In this document: piece by piece, positions 1 to 47,489 of the stretch
How positions within the stretch are numbered: position 1 is the first letter of the stretch
Layout: every line of letters starts with the position of its first letter
Assembly (NCBI GenBank): GCA_963931865.1
Contig: OZ007505.1
Span: forward strand, 13,034,868-13,098,867
Length of the DNA stretch: 64,000 nt
DNA from: Axinella damicornis
Taxonomy: Eukaryota; Porifera; Demospongiae; Axinellida; Axinellidae
Direction of reading: 5' to 3'
Position numbers and translations under genes: made by a program
Notes under the pieces: model-generated
Told to the model about the DNA's origin: nothing
The model's input: only the letters and a program-made list of their open reading frames with translations
Databases searched by the model: none

Positions 1-514
1 GCTTTAGAAGTAGGCTGTACTAAGAGAACCTGGAGAAGACGCCGGAGCTTCATCGTAAGAATTTCTTCAGGCTAGCTATCAATGAAACTTGTAGCTAGCT
101 AGGAGACTGATTGTGAGATAAATTCTCCAGTGTCCATCAGGAGATATCCTTAACTGCACAGCTGTATGGAGATATATATATCCACTCGTAGAGAGCCTCT
201 GACTCTCCTCCTGTGACACTGATGATCAACAGCACCACCCAGGCAAGCTAGATCTCAGCATAATGCTGATCAAAGACTGCTCTGTCAAACTTGTCCCTAC
301 CAACAACAGAGAGGCTCTCCAAGCTGCCAGGAAAATTCACCCAACTGATCGCATGAGACCTTTCAGTCCCCTTGAAATTTGCTCTCTGGGACAACCATTT
401 CAGCAAATGAAATCTCTGGCCGATACCTTTGCTATGTTGAAACAATTCTGCTGAAGATTTGAATTGCATGTGTTCATTCCACATTTGTAACTCATTGAGC
501 TGAGACTCAAACAC

Positions 515-561
<47 letters not shown>

Positions 562-1028
562 ACACACACACTGTAATTGCCTATTTCTGTTTTGCAAGTA
601 ACTTGCTTATGTACAGTTCAGCCAAAGTCTTCTCTCAGAGGCTACCTTGTGTCCTAGGCTAGCATATCTCCTAGCTACAATGTATATATAATCATGTCAT
701 ATACATCTCATACTGTTGAGCCTCTTCTGGACGACGAATCTATATTTAATATAGCCTACCAACATACACACACACTTCCACGCACAAATTGTTCATCCAA
801 GAAACAGGCAATCATGATTGATAATATCCCCGTTGGTTGGAAACTAGCTAACTCCTTACTTGCCAGTCAATTTTCTGACAATCACTGGCTGTCTCCGAGT
901 CCCTACACAAGATAGCTAGCTACAACATTCCTGTTTTCAATCTTGCGGGAAGTTCTGGTGCCAGAAGTTGTTACGATGAAGTTCCGGCGTCTTCTCCAGG
1001 TTCTCTTAGTACGGCCCACTTCTAAAGC
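1..1028. mobile_element. Inverted-repeat element with about 58-bp termini, running off the left edge
   Basis: Bases 1-58 are almost the exact reverse complement of 971-1028 (shared core CTGGAGAAGACGCCGGA), with about four mismatches. The interior holds no transposase, so this is a MITE or foldback element. The left terminus may extend past the window, so the target duplication cannot be read. It lies in an upstream myosin intron. Confidence 0.75.
516..571. repeat. Poly-C tract joined to a CA microsatellite
   Basis: About 32 consecutive C are followed directly by about 12 CA units. Two other places in the window (about 32,990-33,028 and 40,828-40,868) have the same GT-then-G architecture on the opposite strand. 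Confidence 0.9.
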
Positions 1029-1179
1029 CCAAGGTGAAGCTTCCGTAGTAGCTACGCCATTCTTCACAACAGGTACAGGTGGAGGTCATCGAAGTTGGCG
1101 TCCATCGCAAGGTCAGGGTTCATTCTTGCGATGACATCATATCCTCAGATCGTGCGAACTTAGTGAGTCCCAATTGCGG

Positions 1180-1396
1180 GGTATTGCGACATTAAGGCTA
1201 TTCTGTGTTGGGTGTTAGCTTTGGGTATTGCGGCGTTAGGTCGTAGGTTTTAGGCATATTGTGTATCGGGTATCAGGTATTACGTCTGTCGCGTATTGGG
1301 TATTGCGCGTTAGGTCATAGGTATTAGGCGTATTATTATTATGCATCGGGTGTCAGGTATTAAGTCTACGTGTATTAGGTATTGTGCTTTGGGTAT
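1180..1396. repeat. Degenerate GGGTATTGCG / TTAGGTCATAGG minisatellite
   Basis: Imperfect tandem copies of a GT-rich motif (GGGTATTGCG, TTAGGTCATAGGTATT) fill this stretch and resume at 2889-2945 on the far side of the 1397-2888 element. The element therefore appears to have inserted into a pre-existing tandem array. Confidence 0.6.
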
Positions 1397-2888
1397 TACC
1401 GTATATCTTCTAAAAATTCGGCATCCCTAATTATTCGGCACCCCTTCACGCAAATGGGAAAAATTGTCTCTAATTTCGGCAAGGGAATTCCCAAATATTT
1501 CGGAATTTGTATAGGTAATCACATGGGTTTCGAGTGCAATTTGGGAAATAATTGCACGAGCAACAGGAAAAGTAATTGCACGAGCGATAGCGAGTGCAAT
1601 TTATGACTGTTGTGAGTGCAATTATTCCCAAATGGCACGAGAATACATGTGATTAAATACTAATCATGTACTTCCAGGCATGGCATGGTCGAAAGCAAGC
1701 AGCTTGAGCTATTAAAGCCACGCCCCAACCACAAAAGTGCTCGAAGCGCGAGCGAACTACACGCTACTAGTACCGCTTATCTTATTCGCTCAGAGTACTG
1801 ACCTGTTCTTCAGTTGTGTAGTGAAGCTTTAGGACGGAAGCGCGGTGTTGCAACTGACACCCCCAGGGTCCCAAAAGACTACACAGAGCCTGTGTGCGCA
1901 TAACTGCCACGAACAGTACGGCTGCAGCGCTACTAGCGCCACCGTTTTCTGTGACAACACTTTCGCCACGCCATTGTTCGGTTCTCACAGCGTTTCTTCA
2001 GCTCAGGTACAGAAAGCTTAAACAACGCGAGCGCTCACACAGTACAGCCATTTTCAACTGTTGCTAATGAAAACGAGGCGTAGTTGTCATGACGCGGACG
2101 CTCATTGCTAAGGCGGAGCTTCACCTGATTGGTTAGCGCGCGCCGCGGCCGCTTCGTAACCGTGCAATTTCTGACAGCCCTCGGGCTACAATAACCGTGC
2201 AATTTGGGAAAAATTTGCACGCTTTTCTATGGGAGTAAATGTATGGCAAGTATATAAGTATGTGATTAAATCTCTAATTGTAATGCGTTTTCGGCAGCTT
2301 GCCGTTTAGTCCGAGAGGCTTATACAAGCCAGGCAAGGAGAGAGATCGGTGAGTTTGGTGCTGTCCCAAGCGGTGAAAGCTCCAAGCTAGCTGTCGCCAA
2401 TGCACACCGTGAGCCCCTGGAAGTCGACCGATCGCGTTCGACGTGCGTGCCACGTTGACCAGTTCATCCAATTGGTGAAAGCCCTGCGCTGAAGAACACT
2501 CGCAAACCTCCGAGTCTTGCCCTGACCCTGAGAGTCAACACAGATGAACACACAACGACACGGGGTGAGTACCGGGGGGGTATCGATCATACAGCCTGCG
2601 GCACAGTTCGAGATCGTTCGCTTCGTATGCCGACAATTCCAATGCAGGTGCTAGTCGAAAGTATGGAGTGTCACAGTCTGTACCAAGAGGAAAGACGCCC
2701 TACCGGTATAGCTGCTTGATCTTGAGACTTGAATCTCGAGTGGAAAAAATCCGACCGGGTAACACTTCTAATTATTCGGCACTTTTGCATTTTGGTACAA
2801 ATTTTGCGATTTTATTTCTAATTATTTCAGCAAGGCTTATGGATAATAATTAATAAAAACCTGCCGAATTTTTAGAAGATATACGGTA
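1397..2888. mobile_element. TACCGTATA-family inverted-repeat element, 1.5 kb
   Basis: The terminal inverted repeats start CCGTATATCTTCTAAAAATT at 1399 and end with its reverse complement at 2886. TA on both sides is consistent with a TA target duplication as made by Tc1/mariner-type enzymes. No transposase is seen. A second, unrelated repeat (the GTGCAATTTGGGA family, about 1518-2275) sits inside it. A shorter relative lies at 24,711-25,357. Confidence 0.8.
1518..2275. mobile_element. GTGCAATTTGGGA-family repeat, copy 1
   Basis: About 750 bp beginning near TAATCACATGGGTTT and ending near TATAAGTATGTGATTA. It contains the shared landmarks GCAACTGACACCC, GGGTCCCAAAA and CCGTGCAATTTGGGA. It matches 4232-4975 in the opposite orientation and 25,795-26,200 partially. 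Short GTGATTA-like inverted ends suggest a non-autonomous DNA transposon. Confidence 0.65.
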
Positions 2889-3115
2889 GGTATTGCGCAT
2901 TGGGTATTACGTCATTAGGCCATAGGCCCTATGCATTAGACGCGACCTCCAGGGCCAGTACCGCATATTATTCATGAAGCGGTGATACCAAAACCCATAA
3001 TAACGTTTGTAGTGCTACCTCCGCGCTGGTTTCACAGGTATTGTAACAGCGACTTCGCTGTGGGGCCACAGTAATGAACATTTCAGACACACGAGCACTT
3101 CACAGACATACATAC

Positions 3116-3929
3116 GTACAGTACAGATCACAGCTAAGTTAACACACTCACGCGTGTGACTCGCGAGTTAGTAGGCGCGTACACGCGAGTACACGTCACG
3201 CACGCGCGTGTGCCTCGCGAGTGACGAGCTCCGCCCTCGCGAGTACTCGTACTCGTCGAGTACACGTGAACAGAACACGTGTGACCTTTTGAGTGACCTT
3301 TTATTAGTGAAGACGGAAGCGAGTACCGAGAGAGAACCAGGACAAAAGAGAGCCGAGATAGTTGCGAGTTATAGCACGAACGAGACAGCATGGGGCGCAT
3401 GACACAAGGGCAAGGGTAGTGCGGGGCGAAATACTAAGTGAGTTGCGTGCGGGACCGACGTTCGAGATGCTGAACAAAAGCGGTCATTTTGTTGGAAGAC
3501 GCTGAAGTCTGCTGCTGCTTACTCTGCAGCTGGATGGGGGAGACCAATAGTGACTCATGACGTGAGCGCTACTGCAGGTAACCACAGAACAAAGGCGGCA
3601 TAAGCCTTTTCTTTGAACGGCCAATGCCGACTCAGCGCTGCTCAAACAGCACACAACAACGCTCAACATCTTAGCATGCCTTTACTACGGTAGTTACAGA
3701 GCGGGAGAGCGGCATAAAGCCGTTTGACATCGCTGCCCGAGAAAGCAATATAGAACGCGCACACTCGCGAGTACACATGCGCACTCGCTAAAATTATTGG
3801 CGTGTGTTTACACTCGCGAGTACACGCGAGTTTTTGCACCAGCACTCGCGTGTTGATTACTCGTCACACGCGTGTAAATCACACGCCACACGCGAGTATT
3901 TGTTAACTTAGCTGTGATCTGTACTGTAC
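3116..3929. mobile_element. Inverted-repeat element packed with CGCGAG/ACACG palindromes
   Basis: 29-bp perfect inverted ends (GTACAGTACAGATCACAGCT at 3116; its complement ends at 3929) enclose about 750 bp. Both inner flanks (3,145-3,290 and 3,760-3,900) are built from short motifs such as CTCGCGAGTACACG and CACGCGTGT. The middle (3,300-3,750) is ordinary sequence without a clear ORF. Confidence 0.75.
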
Positions 3930-4096
3930 CTACATACATTCCCTCAGATTACCACCCCACACCGAAAGATCATAAGCCTAGCTTCCCGCCCGGCAAATTT
4001 GTTGGTGTCAGATCATGTCCGACCAATACCGGTGTTGGTCTGACATTATGTCAGACCAGCTTTTAATAATTATATTGTGCACTGCATTGCCAGTAG

Positions 4097-39090
<34,994 letters not shown>

Positions 39091-40318
39091 CTGAACTTCA
39101 GGATTGTTAATTGATTTTTTTTGTTCGAGTGCATTCTTGAGTGGAAATAGCAGAATTTTGTACAAGTATTAGGTTGACACACTGTTGCCACTTCGATCTG
39201 TGTCGCTGAAACAGTTCTCGAGCAGGGGCTCTTCATGACGGCTTGAGAATGGAATTCTAGCCCTTTGGGCTTATTAATTGCAGTGCTATTGCCATGATGG
39301 AATAATTATAGGCTGATAGGGCATGGATCTATCAGCCTATAATTCCATCATCCTCGATCCATTTCCAGGCCAGCTAGCCTCTTTTAGGCTTGGAAATGGA
39401 TCGAGGCTGGCCTGCAAGATGCATGGCAGAGAGTGTAACATTGTTCGTGACATCTGTCTGGAATGCAGTTCACAAGGGGTTTTTATCCTGACTCCGACCA
39501 ATTTGAGGGCCACAATGTTGATGGTATACTGGAAGGACATTGGGACTCTCTTGTTAGATACACTGAGGAGCTTACAATCATTGGAGACATTCATTTTGCC
39601 AAGTTTGAGTCTATAGGATTGCATTTATGTACAATCATGTCTTTCTGGAGAATGAAGCAGTCATGTTTGCAGGACAAAACTCGGTACAGCGGGGCCAGTC
39701 ATCATTCTGCAAACAACTTAGTTCAGAGTGCAGACGGTCTCCGACATCATTGATGTAGATAAATAATAATCAATAGTAGCGGGACCAGTATGGAGCCCTA
39801 GCTGGAGGTCACCAGAACAAACCGACGGACAGCCGTTGATGACAACTCTTCGTTGGCGATCTGCATGATAGGAATGCTCAGATCCATTGGAGAGACTCCA
39901 TGCATACCAATGTGGTCAGCTCTTGGGACTCTGCTTCTTTGATCACAGACAACCTCTGTGGTGACCACATTGGGTGCTCAGGTGTGTTGCAATTGGGGAA
40001 AGACAGGGATCCCCACCACAGATGAAGTCATTGTGAATTGATTCACCTCTTGAGTTCATCCTCCAATGTGAGCTTCAGGTTGAACAACCTGTAAGTCGCT
40101 CTTGCTCATACTCAAAATCTATAGATGTCTAGTCATCGTGAGGCCAGAACTTCTTGTCCTAGGAAGAGTTAAAACGACACCAATGCAAGTTGGCAATACT
40201 GCATAATTATGCAGCTAGAGATCAGATGTGGGAATGAGCCAGGAATGTTTAACCCTGTTACCTCCACAAGTCCCAGTGATTTAGGAGTATACTGCAGCTG
40301 TACGTAGGAATGGGTTTG
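39091..40318. other. Intergenic stretch 3' of the myosin gene
   Basis: Holds two hairpins: 39,297-39,347 (ATTATAGGCTGATAGG / CTATCAGCCTATAAT) and 39,352-39,415 (CTCGATCCATTTCCAGGCCAG and its complement). The open frames across 39,323-39,753 on both strands have no recognisable motif. Nothing else identified. Confidence 0.5.
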
Positions 40319-40702
40319 CCTAGCCTCATACCCCCGGCCATTCCCACCACCAGTATGAAGTTTACGTGGCGGGAGAAGGCCTGGGAGATCTGGTCACGTG
40401 CGATGACGTCCGATAGACAGAAGGTAGACACACGTGAGGCGGTGCCCAAATTTATAACACCTGTTTGATCAGTCCCCAGTGTTGTCAACAACGAATGGTA
40501 TCAATCGTCTGCCTTGCGAACGCTCTGACATCCAGCCTTCGCACAGACAGTGCAAGACAACGTCGAGATTCATCATTGGGCACCGCCCTCTACCATGTGT
40601 CTACTTGATGGCACTGCACGCGACCAGGCCTTCCCCCGCCGTATTTCATACCGGAAGTGATGAAAAACTGACGATGGGAACGGCCTGAGAACGAGGCTAG
40701 GG
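40319..40702. mobile_element. TAGCCTCATACCCCCGGCC MITE
   Basis: CCTAGCCTCATACCCCCGGC at the left and GGCCTGAGAACGAGGCTAGG at the right are inverted. GAAGGCCTGG...CCAGGCCTTC pairing continues inside. 384 bp, no transposase. The TAGCCTCGTTCCCAG terminus type recurs widely in the window. Confidence 0.7.
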
Positions 40703-40827
40703 TTTGGCCTTGAGTTGGACAATTCACAATTTTTGTCTGCTTTTGAGCTCATTCCCAGGCCTCATGCTCCTTCTGAGAGGTGCAGGGTGAGAGTGTGATG
40801 GATGCAAGGGATTGTGATTGCAAGGTG

Positions 40828-41105
40828 TGTGAGTGTGTGTGTGTGTGGGTGGGGGGGGGGGGGGGGGGAGCACTATTGACTAATGGCCCAAAGTTACACT
40901 CCAGGTAGGAGAAAAATTGTGCCGCGTAATTATTGCACTGCTTAATTGGTAGGGGAAAAATTGTGCCACGTAAATTAGTACTTAGGATTGATTCTGACTA
41001 CACGTAAAAAGTTGGTGCTGAAACTCACCTTGGTGGTGGAGATGTCTCGCAGTTGGCCGCCATTGCTCGAGCGCTCTGTCCACGACTTCCAGTGACAGTA
41101 CCATC
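40828..41105. repeat. GT-then-G tract plus dispersed-repeat copy
   Basis: A GT microsatellite and a run of about 19 G are followed by CACTATTGACTAATG and ACACTCCAGGTAGGAGAAAA, the same order as at 32,990-33,110. It ends with CCGCCATTGCTCGAGCGCTC. Confidence 0.7.
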
Positions 41106-41503
41106 CTGGGGGGGAAGAATATGATTAATATTAAGGGGTATGCGTGGGGATAAGATTAGGGGTTACAATGTGAGGGGTGAGGCTGTAATAAAGTAATCAC
41201 CTGAGGTTCCACCCATCAGTCTACAAACGTGAAAGGAGATACACTAGACAATGGCAAATCATCTCAGACTTCGAGCTCGTGCAATCATTGCATGTTTACA
41301 TGAGATGGCACTGCATGCACCCTCGTCTTAGGCTCGTACATACATGACTTGTACTCATGCAATACTTCACCCTATATATTGCACTCTCACCCACACATAA
41401 TTATATGCTATAGAGGCCTGTGTTGCAGTATCTCTAAGCTTGTTAGCAATGGGGATGAATTTCTATGGATGGTGTGGCTGATGGCTGCAATTTGAATTCA
41501 TTA

Positions 41504-41780
<277 letters not shown>

Positions 41781-41889
41781 GTAGCAATTGATGGGAGTCT
41801 TTACTTCCTGAATGTTCATTGTTCTATTTACCGTGATTCTAAGATCAAAGCCCTACATAGCATGAGGAGAGGAAGGAAATTGTTACTAT

Positions 41890-42165
41890 AAACCGTGTAC
41901 CAAAGAACCGCACTAACGCCCTATACAGCTCTTACACACCCACGTATACACATCACTCTACCTCCCTACTCCCATTGCTCCCTTTCCCCAAGTGTACACA
42001 TCCTAATTTACTGGAGTCAGAGAGAAGATTGGGTGATCTTTTTGGACTGTCCTGGGCAGTGGCTGCTCTCCTCCAGGGGAGGGAGCGGCTAGCTAGCACC
42101 AAGGACAACCAGTCACCTGACATGCTACTCATCACTCTCCACATGCACAAGTCAAACAAGTGACA
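41890..42165 (+). other. Possible coding exon of unknown identity
   Basis: A plus-strand frame contains LLESERRLGDLFGLSWAVAA and a further helical stretch to HMHKSN and a stop near 42,163. It looks protein-like and follows a pyrimidine-rich CCCCAAG. I cannot assign a family and found no linked exons. Could be chance. Confidence 0.25.
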
Positions 42166-43353
42166 AACCCTGGGTATGGAGGCCTAACAATGAGGCTATA
42201 GGCTAATGATTACCACATAACTATACAAAGTACCAGACCTTCCCTCTATATATTATAGCAAGTGACAAACTGTGTGGGGGTGAAGGTCAGGGAATGAGGC
42301 TATAGGTCGATTTGGCTAATATTCAAGTGGTGGACAGAGCGTTCTCACTGACTGACATATACCATAAAACTCTCACAGCTGCAACCGGAATCTTGACCGT
42401 CATTTCACCACTGCAGACGTGGGGTGGGGGTGGGGCATTCAGATCGGAGGACTCGATGGCAGTCGTGCACGTCATGTGCTTGCAATGGCTCCAAGTATTC
42501 CAAAACTCTAGCCTCACTTACAGTTCTGGTCAGTATTGGTAGAAGTGTCTGGAGGACGCATACTCAACCTTAGTATCCCGGGTCAGCCCACTTTCATACT
42601 AGAGGGGAAGTGGGCTGGTCTGTGAGACTATAAGGTGGGGTATGAATCCTCCAAACTCTTCAAGTTGTACTCGCAACAAGGTATACACCTACGCAGAAAT
42701 ATGCCTGCAAGAACACTGTGTCCACCAGGTTACGTAGCATCAGATGACAGCAAATGATTCGATGCTCAGCCTGATTAGTGACATACACCAGTTTACTATC
42801 ATTCCGGTCGTTTCATACCAGGATGTGCATGAAAGCCTACAGCTGGTATGAACCTGGCAAGCCCGGAGAGATTTCTAAGGTTGTATAATTCAGCCCCAAA
42901 CTTGGAAGTTGTCTATCCCTCTACAATGTATGTACTGATCGCCTTCTGTGCTTGAGTGCGCTTTATTTGGAATTTATGACTGAGGTCACTATAGCTGAGT
43001 GATGTGAGGAAAACTTAAGCTCTGAACATCAGTGTACCCACAGGTAGATTATATTAGCAAACACATAAACTCACAGTTGATCTTAACTCTTGCTCTGTGC
43101 TGTTCATGCATTAACCGCCAGACCTCATTCCCAGGTCAACAAGGGGAATCTGGGCATGAGTTTATGCACCAAAGTAACTTAGATCTTTCACCGGGTACTG
43201 CCACAGCCCCACCCCCCATTACCAACCAGGCCCATCATGCTAAACAGACCAGGAGTGTTCGTAACTTTAAAGATCAAGGTGAGCCCGTGAACGGTGAAGT
43301 AGAAATACAGTAAACACAGACATCTGGCCTGCATGAGTTAACTTAAAATTACG

Positions 43354-44964
43354 TCATAGGCTATTAGCTGGGTTGGGTATCTGTGGTTCCAGCTGTTTTC
43401 GTAGGATCTCCATCGCCATCATATTTCTGATTTGTTTCATGTCAGCCTGAAATGAGAGAGAAATTTAATACATGACATTGTGTATTTACTGCGAGTAAGC
43501 CAACTCTTACTTGTGAGAAATGGAAGGGCAGTCCAAGTGCTTTATGTCGAGCAAACTGTTACAGAGAAGTAAGCCAAGTACACTGTCAACTCTAACGGGA
43601 CTCTTGGTTTTAGCATACTTAGCTTACCATGCATGCAAAAACTCCACAGTCAGAGCTATTGGTCTGCTTTGGTATATCCTGCATGTACAACAAACACAAC
43701 AACACCAAGACATGATGTCAGTTCTGTATAATTTAATGTGTTGCTAGCTACCTATAGCCTCGTTGCCAGTCCCACGCCCAGCTTTCCGTCGCTGCTTATA
43801 GTCGGAAAGCTGGGCGTGGGACTGGGAACGAGGCTAAGCTACCTAGTCTAACAAGCTAGCCCTTCGCTTCTCCAGCGCGCGATCGCTTTCAGTATGCGCG
43901 CGCGGAGAAGTAAGGTCTAGAAACTTTGGACCACTTTACTCAGTATGAAAGAATGCAATTAAGCTTACATCATGCCTGTTTACATCATAATATTCCAATT
44001 AGTGCAACTGCAGTCAGTCGATTCCGGCCCGCTAACCTCGTTGGCTGTTTGTACTTCTGTCTGTTTGGTCGTTGTGAGGAGAACAGCAATCGCCGGCAAC
44101 TTCAGACAGTCCTCAACGCTTGTACCGAGCTATTTGAAAGATCACCACGTGACAGCTGCAATCTGATTGGCTCTACCTGATTTCGAGTAGAGCCCAAGCA
44201 AAGTGGTCCAAAGTTTCTAGACCCTCCTTTTCCCCGTGCGGTCACGTGAGTCGATCCGTGCTGGGGAAAATACGAGGGGCTAGCCCGCTAGACTACTAGC
44301 CACCTTAGTATAAGTGCAACAGATCTTACCTCTTTTACTATATCTACCCAACCATCCAAGGTGCCATTGGTTCTCTGCTCCATGTAACTCCTGTAATGTA
44401 CGTACATTCATTGTGCTAATGGATAAAGAGCCTACTACATTTGTTAAAGATGGATGTGTATGTCTGTACTTACCTTATATTATTCTGCAAGACAAGTGGT
44501 TGCTTTGAACATGAGTGAATCAAAATACCCAATCTCCTTCTTCGCAATGTCCACAACTACTGTAGCCAAGTGACTCCCCAGATGTATAGGTATAAGGATC
44601 ATGTTACATTTGAAAATGTCCACCTATGCAAAAACATTCGTAAGTATATTAGCGCTTGTCAGTAATGTATTATAGTTATGGTTCTATAGTTATTGTGTAC
44701 CATATTTGTCCATCGCCTTACACCTGAGTATCCTTCCTTTAGGAGTTTCGTGTAAAAAAAGAGCTCAAGACGTGTACTCTGGAGTTGCAGTGTACATGTG
44801 AGGCGATCAAATTGAAGTAGAAGTTGATGATCTATGGAACCAATAGAACCATGCACAGGTGTAAGCACAGCTGCAGTAAGAAATTTATCATTCCCATGCA
44901 ATCTTTCATTTACTTGGTCGTTGAGCCAGTTGAGGCCATTGAGAGTTTCCAAGTCTGCTCGCAT
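43354..44964 (-). CDS. Ulp1/SENP-type cysteine protease exons
   Basis: Six exons spell a C48 peptidase: DLETLNGLNWLNDQVNERLH; LELFFYTKLLKEGYSGVRRW; VDIFKCNMILIPIHLGSHLA with TVVVDIAKKEIGYFDSLM (catalytic His in GSH, Asp in VVVD); SYMEQRTNGTLDGWVDIVKE; DIPKQTNSSDCGVFACM (catalytic Cys); FARHKALGLPFHFSQ; and ADMKQIRNMMAMEILRKQLE to a TGA stop (43,354-43,356). His is followed by Leu where most relatives have Trp. The exon phases fit. A frame change near 44,960 may cut it off from upstream. C48 domains occur in MULE-type and other mobile elements and in SUMO proteases. Confidence 0.75.
43755..43836. mobile_element. 82-bp near-perfect hairpin with TAGCCTCGTT ends
   Basis: TAGCCTCGTTGCCAGTCCCA and CCCAGCTTTCCG pair with their complements over almost the whole length with a loop of about 12 bases. 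It may be the smallest member of the TAGCCTCG terminus group. Confidence 0.8.
43844..44299. mobile_element. Inverted-repeat element in an Ulp1-region intron
   Basis: The ends TAGTCTAACAAGCTAGCCC and GGGCTAGCCCGCTAGACTA, with strong inner pairing GGTCTAGAAACTTTGGACCA / TGGTCCAAAGTTTCTAGACC. About 450 bp, no transposase. Confidence 0.75.
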
Positions 44965-45297
44965 GCATGAGGGTCATAGAAAATCCTTCCACTATCACTT
45001 CTGACTTGGCATGTATGTGCACCTAAAATATAGTATGGGGTTATGGAATTAAATTCCTAACTGTCCAAATTCAGCTTTGTGATTGGGATGTGTCTTATGG
45101 TTCTCCTATTGGCATACCTCTTCTGCAATAGGTTGGTCTGTTGAGCCACTTGGTCTGTTGTTGGGTTCACGTGTTGTATTATGCCTATGTAATGTAAGTT
45201 GGGAACGATACAACAGTGTATATAGCATTGTGTGAAATGTTATACTTCAAATGCCCACCAGTTGTGTTGGTCGGCATTGTGGTGGTACATTTTCTCT

Positions 45298-45429
45298 TTA
45301 GACACCGTTGCTTTCTTCTCCCAGGCCCCCCAAATTTGGGCTTATCCAAACACATCTTGCATTTGCCGCAGTCAGTTGTGGTTTTACAGCCATTGCATGT
45401 TCCACAACCAACGCTTCTACTGACTCGCC
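45298..45429 (-). pseudogene. CXXC-type (CpG-binding) zinc finger exon with a one-base frameshift
   Basis: The exon reads CGTCNGCKTTTDCGKCKMCL then DKPKFGG, the zf-CXXC signature shared by DNMT1, KMT2A, CFP1, MBD1 and KDM2. After KFGG the frame runs to TAA at 45,298-45,300. In the +1 frame the remaining ligands appear (KQRCLKRKC), so a single base is missing in the G/C run at about 45,322-45,331. Two small upstream exons (about 45,766-45,693 and 45,613-45,503) connect in phase 1 to it. In other proteins this finger binds unmethylated CpG. Confidence 0.8.
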
Positions 45430-45837
45430 CTGTAATATAAATTTTTTGATGATAGGTTTATGAGTGGTGGAGTCAACACTGCATGTGTATAACATTATGT
45501 ATTACCTTTTGCACTTAGTTCTTTCTCCAACTCAACTCGGTGTTTAAGCTCAGGAATGGAGATGTCAGGGATGTTGGGGTCAAGCTTAATGAAACGGGAT
45601 GAAGTAGTCAACCCCTAATGGAATCAAAAGGTATTTACATTACCTGAAGATTCAAATATGCATAAACTCTTGCGTCATACCGTGACATTACCTGTAGAAG
45701 TTCAGCTACTGAGATTCTCTTTGTAGTACTTTGGTTGCCAGATAGTGCCTTGATCTGTTTTGCTTTCTCTGCGTGTAGTAAAGAATGAGACACAAGATTT
45801 TAATGGTGGAATTATGTCTTAAGGTACATCAATACAG

Positions 45838-46988
45838 TATACCTCTTCGTAAGACAGCAGCCGCTTTTAACATTGTTTGCTTGACAGGACTGCTGACTTG
45901 TCTTGGAAGAGGTGGTCGCTTCCTCTGTAGTCGTTTCAGCCGAGGACGGCCAGGTTGGCGCTTCACTACTTGTGAAAGTGCATCTGCCTGCTCTGACCTA
46001 CATGTAGGTTTTGCTTCTGCCTTTGACTTCTTGGCTTGTGGCCCTTGCACTTTCGCTTTACTCCTACTCGGTGCAAAACTTTCCTGTTTGAAGTGAATTC
46101 TTGAACCCCAGCCTTGGCAATGGAATGGAACGTTGGGGGCATGTTGGGTCCCATGGAGGTAGTAGACGAACAAGCTATAGAGTTTCTGTGACCACTTTGC
46201 ACTGGTCTCTAGGGCTGGTATGTCATTGGTCAAAAATGCCAAAGTTCTGCATTGACCAAGTGCCTCCTCTATTCTTTTCTGAAGCCTGTACACTCGTTTT
46301 CCATCACTGAGTTTGCTTGGAAGTAGGCCAGTAGTGGATGGTGTAGCTGATGAAAATGTATCAACTGTATCACACTCCATTTGAGAATCTGCGTGATGAT
46401 TTTGTTCATCACTGTCATTTTCTCTCCTCTCAGCATCATACTCTATTTGAGCAGTTGCTTGCTGATCCAGAGTCATGTGAGAGGAGCAGGTTAGTTCCTT
46501 GGGGAGATTGTCCCAGCTCCATTTGGTGTAGTGATGGAATATAGCAAACATGTGTTTGCATGGGATATTGGCAGATAGAAAGCTTGGGCATGTGCAGAAC
46601 CCAGCAGGAATGCTGACTGTCCATGACTGTTCAGATCCACTGGAGGAACTGCATGGCTAGCGAATAGACTCCTTCAGATTCTTGCTGTGTCACATGGCTC
46701 AGTGGTATTGCTTTGGCTCTTTCGATGTTCATCAAGCAAATACTCTGTATTGCGTGAGGTTTCTCTTGAAGAAAATCTGGAATCTCGTATCTTGGCCTAC
46801 GGTAGGCTGGTGTTTGCTTGATTGTGGCTTGGATGTATCTGATCTCCTGCTCAGGGAAAACCAACTCCACTAGTATTTGCACAAGTGCAAATATCGTGGT
46901 GTCATGCCTCAAGGGAAGGTAGCGCTGCCGCAGAACATGGTTGAAGGACTCAGTAATGTTGTTGGTATCCACACCACAGTGAAATACC
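45838..46988 (-). pseudogene. MULE C-terminal region, SWIM zinc finger and AT-hook, frameshifted
   Basis: The first part reads FHCGVDTNNITESFNHVLRQ, the third-acidic (E) region of MULE transposases, and runs to SEGVYSLAMQ. A different frame then carries WTVSIPAGFCTCPSFLSANI followed by PCKHMFAIF, a textbook SWIM CxCx(n)CxH finger, so a one-base lesion lies at about 46,640-46,660. Downstream are acidic and Ser-rich linkers, GQCRTLAFLTNDIPALE, and QPGRPRLKRLQRKRPP, an AT-hook-like GRP core. It ends in phase 1 before GTATAC at 45,837. Confidence 0.75.
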
Positions 46989-47489
46989 TACCGATGGGCA
47001 TATGCCCACAACTGTGCATGTAGTAAATAATGTGTCTGACTATGCATGTCATTGTTATTGGGTTACTTTCCTGATAAATACACTTACCGGGACACATGTC
47101 AGCCACTCAGATTCCAAGTACGAACCAAGGTTGGGGTTATTCACATACCAGGGCTGCTTTTGAATGATTTCCAGTATCTGTTGAAACTTGGACTCTGTTG
47201 GGAAAATTTTAGGGCTGTGCAATTTATTGTTTATCGTGATATTATCATATAAAATAGATATCCATATAATGACACATGACAGATTTACAACCTTGCTGTT
47301 TCCTGTGAAGAACATGCTAACCACTGCCAAGATGTGTTCTATATACTATGACAATTCTGGAGAAGAGGTGCTAATGTTGTAGTAGATCCCATACTGTGTA
47401 GTTATTGTGATAATTATCGTGATATAGGTTCAGCATTATCGCACAGGCCTAATACATAACCTTATTTACAATTTACTTGACGTACTTGT

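Noticed and set aside
248..597. Minus-strand open frames with Val-Cys and poly-Gly peptides
   Set aside because: They are translations of the CA microsatellite and poly-C tract.
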